A DNA stretch of 61,583 nucleotides from NCBI GenBank assembly GCA_964609025.1, contig CAZSQM010000019.1, forward strand, positions 1 to 61,583, read 5' to 3'. The notes under the pieces were generated by a model. It saw only the letters and a list, made by a program, of their open reading frames with translations. It made no database searches and had not been told where the DNA came from. How positions within the stretch are numbered: the first letter of the stretch is position 1; the number at the start of each line of letters is the position of its first letter. Origin of the DNA: SIG307 sp964609025. GTDB taxonomy: Bacteria > Bacillota > Clostridia > Lachnospirales > Lachnospiraceae. The position numbers and the translations under genes were made by a program. Below, one piece after another: positions 16,323 through 24,924 of the stretch.

Positions 16323-16739
16323 TTAATTACTGCTTTCCCCATTCAATAAGGTTATCACGGAATCTACAATATCTTTATCCACGGTATACGGAATCCCGCG
16401 AACCGTTATCCTGTCATTATGCATTGTAACTTCCATTATTGTATCCCCGCACTCAAACTCCACAGCAGTAAAACCATATCGTATTTCTTCCTGCGTCCAC
16501 GGCTCTGTTTCTGTAAGGGTAAGCGCAGAAAAATAAGAATACACTTCCTGAATCTCTTTTTTTGTTTTTACAACGGCATCCGGCTTTCCGAAAGAATTTC
16601 TGATCGCTGTTATCTGCCCATAAAGTTCCTCCGTAAAAACATCGTTATTATATACCATCTCTATCTCTTCTCCCTTATTGCAGGATATTGTGCTTACTAC
16701 CATAGATATCGCTAATAATACCAGCAAAACTTTTTTCAT
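16323..16739 (-). CDS. small lipoprotein inside the rsmA 3'-end duplication
   Basis: A 138-residue predicted lipoprotein. The signal ends in a lipobox STISC at about residue 20. The mature part is ~118 acidic residues with no domain I recognise. Region 60-120 (alternating hydrophobic, with EVTMHNDRITVRG) looks like a small alpha/beta fold. A strong GGAGGAG lies directly before the ATG. It is the only sizeable gene within the segment bracketed by the 90-bp repeats, so it was probably acquired with that segment. Possible roles include an immunity or surface-exclusion lipoprotein, but nothing in the sequence proves one. Confidence 0.75.
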   Translation of the reverse strand: MKKVLLVLLAISMVVSTISCNKGEEIEMVYNNDVFTEELYGQITAIRNSFGKPDAVVKTKKEIQEVYSYFSALTLTETEPWTQEEIRYGFTAVEFECGDTIMEVTMHNDRITVRGIPYTVDKDIVDSVITLLNGESSN

Positions 16740-16748
16740 AGCTCCTCC

Positions 16749-16910
16749 TTATTCATAGGAAAGTGTACTAATCCATGAAAACACATGCCCCATAGTGGTA
16801 AATGTAGTTCCGGAAGAATTATAGGTAATAATCTTCATTCCGCCTGCGCCAACAAAATTAAACCTCCTATCGATTACAGTATAACAGATTACTTTTCCTA
16901 TTTCAAGCAT
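16749..16910 (-). CDS. possible 53-residue peptide or gene remnant
   Basis: An open frame of 53 codons lies between the end of rsmA and the small lipoprotein. It lacks a ribosome site at its ATG; an AGGAGG inside the frame is not placed for any good start. The C-terminal half (GTTFTTMGHVFSW) reads like the tail of a larger exported protein, so a truncated remnant is more likely than a functional gene. Confidence 0.25.
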   Translation of the reverse strand: MLEIGKVICYTVIDRRFNFVGAGGMKIITYNSSGTTFTTMGHVFSWISTLSYE

Positions 16911-16957
16911 TTTTTATAAACTACTTTATCTTATTTTTTATAAACTACTTTATCTTA
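16910..16957. repeat. two tandem 24-bp copies at the rsmA stop
   Basis: Bases 16910-16933 and 16934-16957 are identical 24-mers. Each includes the rsmA stop codon region read on the minus strand. The tandem marks the junction between rsmA and the inserted segment. Confidence 0.9.
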
Positions 16958-17814
16958 ATTAATTCATTGGTAAGCTGTGCAAACTCCTGCAGGGTCAGCG
17001 CTTCTCCGCGGATTGCGGCAGGAAACGCACAGCGTTCCAATGCCTGCAAAATCTCCTCCTTGGAAAAGGAAAGCTCCGGCGAATTTGTAAGACCGTTTAC
17101 CAGTGTTTTTCTGCGCTGTGCAAAAGACGCGCGAATCAGCTGAAATAACAGCTTTTCATCTGCCGCCTCTACCGGCGGTTTATCGTGCAAAGTCAGCCGA
17201 ATCACCGCAGAGCCTACATTGGGACGGGGCATGAAGCAGTTCGGCGGTACATTGGCAGCAATGTAAGGCTCGGCATAATACTGTACGGCAAGGGACAGCG
17301 CACCGTAATCCTTGCTGCCCGGTCCCGCCTGCATCCGGTCCGCCACCTCCTTCTGTACCATAACCGTGACGGAAGCTAACGGCACCTTTGCCTCAAACAG
17401 CCCCATAATAATCGGCGTGGTAATGTAATACGGCAGATTCGCCACCACCTTCAGCGGTCTTCCGCCGTTTTCTTCCTCTGCCAGCTGCTTTAAATCCAGC
17501 TTTAAGACATCGGAATTAATTACCTTTACATTGTCATATTCGGCAAGGGTATCCTCCGTCAAAATCGGAATCAGGTTTTTATCAATCTCTACCGCAATCA
17601 CCTTTCCCGCGCTCTCGCAAAGATACTGCGTCATCGTTCCGATGCCGGGTCCGATTTCCAACACGCAGTCGTCTTTTATAATCTCTGCCGCACGGATGAT
17701 TTTTTCCAGCACATGGGTGTCAATCAAAAAATTCTGACCGAACTTTTTCTGAAAGTTGAACCCGTATTTATTTAAAATCGCTATTGTTTCCTTTGGATTT
17801 CCTAAGGTTGCCAT
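16945..17814 (-). CDS. rsmA: 16S rRNA A1518/A1519 dimethyltransferase
   Basis: A 289-residue KsgA/RsmA protein that dimethylates two adjacent adenines in the 16S 3'-terminal hairpin using S-adenosylmethionine. Visible motifs are FGQNFLID near the N-terminus, the SAM-binding VLEIGPGIGTMT, and the catalytic NLPYYITTP (NxPY). Its length equals the usual. The ATG has AAAGGA upstream. It closes the metG-ydcF-tatD-rsmA row, an order related to that of Bacillus but without rnmV. Its last ~30 codons are duplicated at 16195-16300, so the present C-terminus was probably rebuilt by the insertion. Confidence 0.95.
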   Translation of the reverse strand: MATLGNPKETIAILNKYGFNFQKKFGQNFLIDTHVLEKIIRAAEIIKDDCVLEIGPGIGTMTQYLCESAGKVIAVEIDKNLIPILTEDTLAEYDNVKVINSDVLKLDLKQLAEEENGGRPLKVVANLPYYITTPIIMGLFEAKVPLASVTVMVQKEVADRMQAGPGSKDYGALSLAVQYYAEPYIAANVPPNCFMPRPNVGSAVIRLTLHDKPPVEAADEKLLFQLIRASFAQRRKTLVNGLTNSPELSFSKEEILQALERCAFPAAIRGEALTLQEFAQLTNELIKIK

Positions 17815-17869
17815 TATTGTCCTTTCTTTCCGTTCCCTGTGTCATCTTCTCTGCTGCCGACAAGTTTTC

Positions 17870-18646
17870 TTAAGCCAGCCCATACAGCACCCTTGCATTC
17901 TGTTCTGTCAGGTGCTCCACTTCCTCTTCGGTCACACCGCGAAGTCTTGCGATTTCCGCAATCACAAGCGATAACCGCGCGGAAGTATTCCGTTCTCCCC
18001 GATGCGGCACCGGTGCCAGATACGGACAATCCGTTTCAATGACCAGCTTATTAAGAGGCATGGCTTCTACCACCTCTTTTAACTTCTTTCCGTTCTTAAA
18101 GGTTACAACGCCTCCTACACCGATATAAAACCCCATATCGGTATACTCTTTCGCAACCTCCGCCGAACCGGAAAAGCAATGAATCACGCCTCTTAACTTC
18201 CCGCCGGAGGCATGATAGGTCCGCCGCATCAGCTCAAGCGTGTCCTGCGTTGCTTCTCTGGAATGAATCACCACCGGAAGGTCTTTTTCCAATGCCAGTG
18301 CAAGCTGCCGCTCAAACCAGAACTTCTGCACGTCCCGGGGCGCCGCATCCCAATAATAGTCCAGCCCGATTTCGCCGATTGCAACAATTTTTTCTCTTTC
18401 CGCAAGCAGGGACAACTCCTCCATTCCCGCCTCCGTAAGCTCGCCTGCGGAATCCGGGTGTACCCCTACCGCACCGTATAGAAACGGATACCGGGCGGAA
18501 AGCTCCACAGTACGCCGCGAAGACGCCAGACTTGCGCCGATATTCACTACCGTGCCGACGCCCTGCTCCTTTAAGGAAGCAAGCACCTGCTCCCGGTCCC
18601 CGTCAAACGCTTCATCGTCATAATGTGCATGTGTATCAAAAATCAT
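17870..18646 (-). CDS. tatD: TatD-family metal-dependent hydrolase
   Basis: A 258-residue TIM-barrel deoxyribonuclease/hydrolase. The metal ligands expected for the family are visible: FDTHAHYDD at the N-terminus, GEIGLDYYWD, PVVIHSREA, HCFSGS and IETDCPYLAP. TatD enzymes are 3'-5' exonucleases implicated in DNA repair and turnover. GAGGTGA precedes the ATG. It sits between ydcF-like and rsmA on the same strand with a 55-bp gap to rsmA, so it is probably co-transcribed with both. Confidence 0.93.
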   Translation of the reverse strand: MIFDTHAHYDDEAFDGDREQVLASLKEQGVGTVVNIGASLASSRRTVELSARYPFLYGAVGVHPDSAGELTEAGMEELSLLAEREKIVAIGEIGLDYYWDAAPRDVQKFWFERQLALALEKDLPVVIHSREATQDTLELMRRTYHASGGKLRGVIHCFSGSAEVAKEYTDMGFYIGVGGVVTFKNGKKLKEVVEAMPLNKLVIETDCPYLAPVPHRGERNTSARLSLVIAEIARLRGVTEEEVEHLTEQNARVLYGLA

Positions 18647-18664
18647 CTATTACGTCACCTCAAA

Positions 18665-19576
18665 CTATAAAGTCCCTCGTAATGTTTCCAAAATAATCGC
18701 AAAAAACTCCCGGACATAATACTGAATCGTCACGGCGTAAAACTCCGCGGCACCTAAGCCCGATACCTGCGTATATCCCATCTTTTCGGCCAGATGCACC
18801 CCGCGGTAAACATGAAAATCATTCGTCACAACAACAACTTTTCGCTGGTATGCGGCTTCGCCTGCCTTTGCACCCTCCCGCGCCGCAATTACCTCCGCCG
18901 AAAACCTTAAATTCTCCACGGTGCTCGTGGAGCGGTCCTCCAGTAAAATCCGCTCCCCTGCAATCCCTCGCTGCAAAAGCCCGCGGCGGATTGCCTCCGC
19001 CTCGCTGATTGCCTCTCCGCTTCCCTGACCGCCGGAGGCCACGGCAACCGCGCCCGGATTTTCCAGAAGATACTCCGCTGCCGCATGAATTCTCGCGCTT
19101 AACACAAGGGACGGCACTTCGCCGCGCACCTGCGCGCCTAAGATAATCACATAATCCGCATCCTCCTGCGGTGCTTTCCGTCCGTAGGAATAAATCCGAA
19201 GCTCCGCAAAGACAACAACCAGCAACAACAGCCAGACCAGAATGCTAAGCGCTATTGCCGCCGGTTTTGCCGCAGGGAGCTTTCCGATTAACACAAAAAA
19301 CAGACCGCACGCCGCAGAAAGTGCCATCAAAAACGTTACCGGCCAGAACCATAAAAACGACGTACCGATACCGGACGCATAGATAATAACCGTAGTGTAG
19401 AGGAATGCAAACAAGGCGTACAGCAAAAGCACCGCCATCGTAATCCATAGAAAAATCTGCATTCCCCTGCTCCTTTCCAGCTTCCCAAGCCTCTGCCTGA
19501 GGGAACTCCCTTCTCCCCGCAGGCTCCGTTCCAATTCCTCCAAATCACGCTCCGCTATCTTTCGTCCAAATTTCAT
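18665..19576 (-). CDS. YdcF/SanA-family membrane protein (DUF218)
   Basis: A 303-residue protein. The first ~125 residues hold a charged start followed by about four hydrophobic helices. The DUF218 domain follows (~145-300), with VIILGAQVRGEVPS, ASGGQGSGE, STSTVENLRFS and VTNDFHVYR, the usual conserved stretches. The family is tied to envelope integrity and vancomycin sensitivity in E. coli (SanA), with an unknown reaction. AAGGAGA lies before the ATG. It has a 174-bp gap from metG upstream, so it may have its own promoter, although none is clear. Confidence 0.88.
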   Translation of the reverse strand: MKFGRKIAERDLEELERSLRGEGSSLRQRLGKLERSRGMQIFLWITMAVLLLYALFAFLYTTVIIYASGIGTSFLWFWPVTFLMALSAACGLFFVLIGKLPAAKPAAIALSILVWLLLLVVVFAELRIYSYGRKAPQEDADYVIILGAQVRGEVPSLVLSARIHAAAEYLLENPGAVAVASGGQGSGEAISEAEAIRRGLLQRGIAGERILLEDRSTSTVENLRFSAEVIAAREGAKAGEAAYQRKVVVVTNDFHVYRGVHLAEKMGYTQVSGLGAAEFYAVTIQYYVREFFAIILETLRGTL

Positions 19577-19750
19577 CCGGTATCTCTCTCCTTACTGGTA
19601 TGCACGCTCCGGCAGGTTGCTGCCGTTACCTGTCTTTTCCTTGTACTATTACCGTACCATAAAGAGATTAACCTTTTCCTTTGAAACTATTAAATTTTAT
19701 TTAATTTACAAGCTCCTTCTCCCTGCGGGAGATTTTAAGGGGCTTTACGG

Positions 19751-21769
19751 CTAGCAGATTTCCGCGCCCGCCGGCATCTTTCTTTCCGGCGTCATTAACG
19801 CCAGTTCGCCGTTTTCGTCCTCGGCGCAAAGGAGCATACCCTCGGAAACAATGCCTGCTAACGTCGCCGGTTTTAAGTTTACCAACACCATGACCTTTTT
19901 ACCCACCATTTCCTCTGCGGAATAGTGCTGCTTAATGCCGGACACAATCTGCTTTACCTGACTGCCGATTTTAACCTGAGAGCAAAGAAGCTTCTTCGAC
20001 TTCTTTACCTCCTCGCAGGCAATAATCTCGCCTACCTGAAACTGCAGCTTTGCAAAATCGTCATAGGTAATTTCCGGCTTTGCCTCGATATCAATAACCG
20101 TTTCCTCCGCCTTGTCCGTTTTTTCGCTATCCTCTGCCGAAAGTCCCAGACGCTTTGCTTCCTGTGCTGCCTCGGCTGCCGCCTCCGCACGCTGCTTCTC
20201 CTGAATGACCGCTACCTTTTCCATGACTTCCTTACTGTCCAGGCGGGCAAACAAAATTTCCGGCGTTTCCGTTACCTTCGTACCCGAAGCATACAGACCG
20301 TAGGTTTCTAACTCCTCCTTGCTGCGCTCTGCGGCATTTAACTGGGACAAAATCTTGTCCGCGGTTCCCGGCAGGAAGGACTTTAACAGCGTGGCTCCGA
20401 TACAGATACTCTCTACCAGATTGTAAAGTACAGTTGCCAGACGGTCTGTATTTGCCTCGTCCTTTGCTAACGCCCACGGCGCGGTTTCGTCAATATATTT
20501 GTTGCAGCGCTTGAACAGATTGAATACCGCGGAAATAGCGTCTGCCACACGGAGCTTCTCCATTTTTTCTTCTACAATCCCCGGTGTTTCTAACGCTAAC
20601 GTCTTTAACTCCTCGTCCACCGGTTCTGCCACGCCGCCGTTTCTTACAACGCCGCCGAAATACTTATTGCTCATGGAAATGGTCCGGTTCACCAGATTGC
20701 CGAGGGTGTTTGCAAGGTCTGCGTTCAGGCGCTCCACCAAAAGCTCCCAGGTAATCGTTCCGTCGTTGTCAAACGGCATTTCATGCAGTACAAAGTAGCG
20801 CACGGCGTCTACGCCGAACAGCTCCGCCATATCGTCCGCATAAATTACGTTTCCTTTGGACTTACTCATCTTATCCCCACCCTGAAGCAGCCACGGGTGT
20901 CCGAAAATCTGCTTCGGAAGCGGTAAATCCAGAGACATCAGGAAAATCGGCCAGTAAATCGTATGGAAGCGGATAATATCCTTTCCGATTAAGTGCAAAT
21001 CTGCCGGCCAGAATTTTCCGAACTGCTCCGTGGAGTTACCGTCCGCATCATAGCCGATACCGGTAATATAGTTCGTCAGCGCGTCCAGCCACACATAAAC
21101 CACATGCTTCGGGTCCTCTGCCACCGGAATCCCCCAGGTAAAGGACGTACGGGAAATACAAAGGTCCTGCAGGCCCGGCAGTAAAAAGTTGTTCATCATC
21201 TCGTTTTTACGGCTGACCGGCTGGATAAACTCCGGGTGCGTATTGATATGCTCAATCAGACGGTCGGCATATTTGCTCATCTTAAAGAAATACGCTTCCT
21301 CCTTCGCCGGCTGCACCGCCCGGCCGCAGTCCGGACACTTTCCGTCCACAAGCTGCGACTCCGTCCAGAAGGACTCGCACGGAGTACAATACATTCCTTC
21401 GTAAGCGCCCTTGTAAATGTCGCCCTTATCGTACATTTTCTTGAAAATCTTCTGCACCTGCTTTTCGTGCGTTTCGTCGGTGGTGCGGATAAACTTATCA
21501 TAGGAGGTTCCTACCAAATCCCAGATACGCCTGATTTCCGAGGAAACCTTATCCACATACTCCTTCGGCGTTACGCCGGCTGCCGCTGCCTTCTCCTCAA
21601 TCTTCTGCCCGTGCTCGTCCGTACCGGTCTGCAAAAATACCTCATACCCCTGAAATCTCTTAAAGCGGGCGATGCTGTCGGCGAGCACTGCCTCGTAGGT
21701 ATTTCCGATATGCGGCTTGCCCGAAGTATAGGCAATCGCGGTTGTAATGTAATACGGTTTTTTCGTCAT
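19751..21769 (-). CDS. metG: methionyl-tRNA synthetase
   Basis: A 672-residue class I synthetase charging tRNA-Met. The HIGH-type signature is KPHIGNTY near the N-terminus and the KMSKS motif is GGDKMSKSKGN. A zinc knuckle is visible as CTPCESFW...CPDCG. The anticodon-binding helical domain is followed by an acidic Ala/Glu linker and a C-terminal EMAP/Trbp111 tRNA-binding domain (~570-672; FAKLQFQVGEI). It begins 44 bp after metI and is the last gene of the T-box-led methionine operon, so its expression probably tracks uncharged tRNA-Met along with methionine uptake. Confidence 0.97.
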   Translation of the reverse strand: MTKKPYYITTAIAYTSGKPHIGNTYEAVLADSIARFKRFQGYEVFLQTGTDEHGQKIEEKAAAAGVTPKEYVDKVSSEIRRIWDLVGTSYDKFIRTTDETHEKQVQKIFKKMYDKGDIYKGAYEGMYCTPCESFWTESQLVDGKCPDCGRAVQPAKEEAYFFKMSKYADRLIEHINTHPEFIQPVSRKNEMMNNFLLPGLQDLCISRTSFTWGIPVAEDPKHVVYVWLDALTNYITGIGYDADGNSTEQFGKFWPADLHLIGKDIIRFHTIYWPIFLMSLDLPLPKQIFGHPWLLQGGDKMSKSKGNVIYADDMAELFGVDAVRYFVLHEMPFDNDGTITWELLVERLNADLANTLGNLVNRTISMSNKYFGGVVRNGGVAEPVDEELKTLALETPGIVEEKMEKLRVADAISAVFNLFKRCNKYIDETAPWALAKDEANTDRLATVLYNLVESICIGATLLKSFLPGTADKILSQLNAAERSKEELETYGLYASGTKVTETPEILFARLDSKEVMEKVAVIQEKQRAEAAAEAAQEAKRLGLSAEDSEKTDKAEETVIDIEAKPEITYDDFAKLQFQVGEIIACEEVKKSKKLLCSQVKIGSQVKQIVSGIKQHYSAEEMVGKKVMVLVNLKPATLAGIVSEGMLLCAEDENGELALMTPERKMPAGAEIC

Positions 21770-21813
21770 TGGTCTTCTCCTTCTGCCATTCTGAATTTTT
21801 ATGATAATAAATT

Positions 21814-22524
21814 CTACTTACCTTTTTTCATTCTCCGGTCGCTCTTGACCGCCAGTCTTGTTCCGACGCTCTGGAACAGCTGCACCAGCGCAATCAAAAT
21901 AATGACCGCAATCAGCATAACAAGGTATTTATAGCGGTAATAGCCGTAATTGATGGCGATTTTTCCGAGCCCGCCTCCGCCGATAATACCGCTCATTGCC
22001 GTATAGCCGAGCACCGTCGTAATCGCAATGGTGCAGTTGGAAATGAGAGACGGAATGCTTTCCGGAATCATTACCTTGACAATAATCTGGAGCGGGGACG
22101 CGCCCATACTCTGTGCCATCTCGATGATGTTCGGGTTAAGCTCGCGCAGACTGCTTTCCACAAGTCTTGCCACAAACGGAAAGGCGGCAATCACAAGCGG
22201 CACAATCGACGCGGTCGTACCCACCGATGTGCCCACAATCAAACGAGTTAACGGGAAAACTAAAATCATCAAAATCAAAAACGGGATGGAGCGGAGCAGG
22301 TTAATGATGATGTTTAACACATGCATCACGCCCTTCGGAAGCGGCAGCACACCGTCCTTTTCTCCCGCCACCAAAAGCACGCCCAACGGAAGCCCTAGCA
22401 GAATCGCAAAGGCCGTGGCAAGCACCGTTACATAGGTCGTTTCCCACAGGGCAAAGGGCATTTCCTCTTTTAAAATCGTAAGCGCTTCTGTAATCGCTTC
22501 CGATGAAAACATCTTACTAAGCAT
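21814..22524 (-). CDS. metI: methionine ABC transporter permease
   Basis: A 236-residue permease with about five membrane helices and the BPD_transp_1 EAA loop (EMAQSMGASPLQII) that docks on the ATPase. The sequence matches MetI-type D/L-methionine importers (FLILMILVFPLTR, SGIIGGGGLGKIAINYGY). It overlaps the 3' end of metN by 8 bp. The set metQ-metN-metI lies in one operon with metG under a T-box. Confidence 0.95.
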   Translation of the reverse strand: MLSKMFSSEAITEALTILKEEMPFALWETTYVTVLATAFAILLGLPLGVLLVAGEKDGVLPLPKGVMHVLNIIINLLRSIPFLILMILVFPLTRLIVGTSVGTTASIVPLVIAAFPFVARLVESSLRELNPNIIEMAQSMGASPLQIIVKVMIPESIPSLISNCTIAITTVLGYTAMSGIIGGGGLGKIAINYGYYRYKYLVMLIAVIILIALVQLFQSVGTRLAVKSDRRMKKGK

Positions 22525-23527
22525 TTCCCTTCACCTCCGTAATGATCACATTTCCCACTTCGTTCAAATACCGGATTGCGCGCTGTACCGTTTCTTCCTC
22601 CTCCGGAAGTCCGAGAAGCATATTTCCGTACACCTTATCTCCGAGGCATCTCGTAGACGCATACAAAATATTCGCCGCAATTTTCTCGTCAATCGCCATC
22701 TGGGTAATCAGCGGTGCTCCCGCTGCCAGCGCGCCGTTAAACACAAGCCGAAGCACTCGCTCGCCGGGATTTGCCGGCACGGCCTCCTCCGCCCCGTCCG
22801 CAAATACCAGACGCTTTGCCGCGTCGGACTGCGGGTCGGCAAACACCGTGGAAACCTCGCCCTCCTCCGCAACGACGCCACCGTCTAAGATTGCCACGCG
22901 GTTACAGATTTCCTCCACCACGCTCATCTGGTGGGTGATAATAATAATCGTAATTCCGAGCCGCTTGTTGATATCCCGCAAAAGCTCCAGAATGTCATGG
23001 GTTGTTTTCGGGTCGAGCGCACTGGTCGCCTCGTCGCACAACAGCACCTTCGGCTCCGTGGCAAGGGCTCTTGCAATGGCGATTCTCTGCTGCTGTCCGC
23101 CGGAAAGCTGCGCCGGGTAGCTTCCCGCCTTATCCGGCAGACCTACCACTTCAAGCAGCTCCGCCGCACGCTTTCTTGCCTCTGCCTTTTTTACGCCCGC
23201 AAGCTCCAGCGGGAAACAAATATTCCGAAGACAATTTTTCTGCATCAGAAGGTTAAAGTTCTGGAAAATCATCGTCACTTCCCGGCGGACCTTCCGAAGC
23301 TCCGCCTCCGGCAGCTCCCCGATATCCTGTCCGTCAATGAAGACCGATCCCTCGGTCGGACGCTCCAGCATATTAATACAACGCACCAGCGTGCTTTTTC
23401 CCGCGCCGCTCATTCCGATAATACCGTAAATATCGCCGTCGTTTACGGTCAGAGAAATATTCTTTAATGCCTCTACCGTTCCGCTTGCGGTGCGGAAGGT
23501 CTTTGACATATTTTTCAACTCAATCAT
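22517..23527 (-). CDS. metN: methionine ABC transporter ATPase
   Basis: A 336-residue ABC importer ATPase. Walker A is GMSGAGKST, the signature LSGGQQQR, Walker B VLLCDEATSALD, and the H-loop IITHQMSVV. The C-terminal ~90 residues (from ~245) correspond to the NIL/ACT-like domain, which in MetN binds methionine and inhibits transport. ATG at 23527 gives the canonical MIELKNMSKTF start. A GTG at 23539 is four codons longer and is also possible because GAGG sits nearer to it. Confidence 0.95.
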   Translation of the reverse strand: MIELKNMSKTFRTASGTVEALKNISLTVNDGDIYGIIGMSGAGKSTLVRCINMLERPTEGSVFIDGQDIGELPEAELRKVRREVTMIFQNFNLLMQKNCLRNICFPLELAGVKKAEARKRAAELLEVVGLPDKAGSYPAQLSGGQQQRIAIARALATEPKVLLCDEATSALDPKTTHDILELLRDINKRLGITIIIITHQMSVVEEICNRVAILDGGVVAEEGEVSTVFADPQSDAAKRLVFADGAEEAVPANPGERVLRLVFNGALAAGAPLITQMAIDEKIAANILYASTRCLGDKVYGNMLLGLPEEEETVQRAIRYLNEVGNVIITEVKGNA

Positions 23528-23580
23528 ACTTTGCACCAAGCCTCAGGCGAAAATACCCGCATTTTCCTTTCTTCTGAAAA

Positions 23581-24432
23581 TTACTGCTGCTCCTTAATTA
23601 CATCAAGGGAAGTCTGCTTTCCGCCGTAAATACCCATCGGCTCTACATGGATGGCTGCCGCGGATACAATGTGCGTACCGTTCTGTGCGTTAAAATCATC
23701 CAGGTACGGCTTATGCTGGAAGTAGTTCGCGTCTACCTCGCCGCTCTCCACTACATTGTTCGGCTGCACATAATCGGTGTATTCGATAATCTCCAGGGTA
23801 ATGTCCTTTTCGGCAAGAATTTCCTTTGCAATCTTTAAAATCTCGGCATGCGGAGTCGGAGAAGCCGCAACGGAAATTTTGCTTCCTGCCAGTGTCGTAT
23901 AATCCACGGAATCGTCAAAGCCGCTGCCCGGCTCTGCCACAACGCTTACTACCGCGCCTGCATAGGTGTCTGCGATATACTCGGCAACCGCCTTGCTTTC
24001 CAGCGCTGCCACCAGCGCCTTAATCTTGTCCGTATTCTCGTTGCCCTCCTTTACCGCAAGGATGTTGCTGTAAGCGGAGAACGCGCCCTCAATGGCAAGA
24101 GAATCCTCCACCGGATTAATGTCTGCGGAAATCGCATAGTTAGAATTGATGACCGCATAATCCACGTCCTTTAATACGTTCGGAAGCTGCGCGGCCTCTA
24201 CCTCGTTAAAGGAAAGGTTGTACGGGTTTTCGCTGATATCCTTCACCGTTGCGGTAATCCCCGCCCCGTCCTTTAAGGTAATATACCCCAATTCCTCCAA
24301 AAGCAACAGGGCGCGCGCCTCGTTGGTCGTATCGTTCGGCACCGCAATCGTGATTCCCTTTTTCCCGCCGCAGCCTGCGAAGGTTGCGATTGCCAATACT
24401 GCTGTTACTAAAAGTGCTTTCCATTTCTTCAT
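23581..24432 (-). CDS. metQ: methionine-binding lipoprotein
   Basis: A 283-residue substrate-binding lipoprotein of the NlpA/MetQ family. The signal ends ATFAGC. The mature protein has the two-lobe pattern, with YAVINSNYAI, GIYGG and other conserved MetQ stretches. It delivers methionine to MetNI at the membrane. The start chosen is ATG 24432, behind AAAAGGAG. An in-frame ATG 14 codons upstream has no ribosome site and would spoil the signal peptide. It is the first gene after the T-box terminator. Confidence 0.94.
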   Translation of the reverse strand: MKKWKALLVTAVLAIATFAGCGGKKGITIAVPNDTTNEARALLLLEELGYITLKDGAGITATVKDISENPYNLSFNEVEAAQLPNVLKDVDYAVINSNYAISADINPVEDSLAIEGAFSAYSNILAVKEGNENTDKIKALVAALESKAVAEYIADTYAGAVVSVVAEPGSGFDDSVDYTTLAGSKISVAASPTPHAEILKIAKEILAEKDITLEIIEYTDYVQPNNVVESGEVDANYFQHKPYLDDFNAQNGTHIVSAAAIHVEPMGIYGGKQTSLDVIKEQQ

Positions 24433-24485
24433 AATTTTTTCTCCTTTTCTGATTTTTGGGGCGATATTTGACACTTAAATCTAAA

Positions 24486-24810
24486 AAAATCCCGCCTTTA
24501 AGCTAACTTAAAGACGGGACATAACGCTCCGTGGTACCACTTTAATTCATGCATTCCTCACGAAATGCACCTCACTGACTGCTCGCTTTCGCTTTACAGC
24601 CGCACACGCTAACGGGCGTACCCGTCGTAGCCTAAGAAGAATCCTGCCGCTTGCCGCTGTGTCAAAGCAACCGCACAACCGAATCTTTCCTCGGTACGAA
24701 GCTCCGGAACCATGTTCAGTAAGTGCCGGCCCATCTGCTCTCAGCTCACGCAGAATTCTCTGTAAAACCTTTCGTTACCTACTCTTTCCTTCACTGCCTT
24801 TTGTTATTCT
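24486..24810 (-). promoter_or_regulatory. T-box riboswitch, methionine-type leader
   Basis: This is a ~325-nt leader upstream of metQ. On the minus strand it contains a stem I region with GAAGGAAAGAGTAGGTAAC and GCTGAGAGC, then the specifier segment GAACATGG followed by CCGGAGC. The ATG codon at 24711-24713 agrees with methionine. The T-box proper AAAGTGGTACCACGG lies at 24529-24543. It is followed by an intrinsic terminator, CTTTAAG-type stem with CCCGTC/GGCGGG pairing and T7 (24486-24518). Uncharged tRNA-Met should favour the antiterminator and allow metQNI-metG transcription. Confidence 0.93.
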
Positions 24811-24816
24811 GTGCAA

Positions 24817-24845
24817 ATCATATCACGACTGAAAAGATTTGTCAA
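24817..24845 (-). promoter_or_regulatory. sigma-A promoter for T-box operon
   Basis: On the minus strand, TTGACA (24840-24845) and TATGAT (24817-24822) are separated by 17 bp. Transcription begins around 24810, right at the 5' edge of the T-box leader. Confidence 0.85.
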
Positions 24846-24895
24846 ATTATTTTTGTCCTGAGTTTTTCCCCCTATCTTTTCCTTTCATTCTGCGC

Positions 24896-24901
24896 TATAA
24901 T
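24896..24901 (+). promoter_or_regulatory. -10 element for rfbABDC
   Basis: A consensus TATAAT lies 24 bp before the rfbA ATG, followed by AAAGGAG. The -35 region (around 24873) is weak. It is divergent from the T-box promoter 50 bp away. Confidence 0.45.
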
Positions 24902-24924
24902 GTAAACTGAAAGGAGTTTTGCCC

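Noticed and set aside
24480..24810. SAM (S-box) riboswitch as the methionine leader
   Set aside because: The conserved T-box sequence, stem I motifs and terminator fit a T-box; S-box core motifs are not seen.
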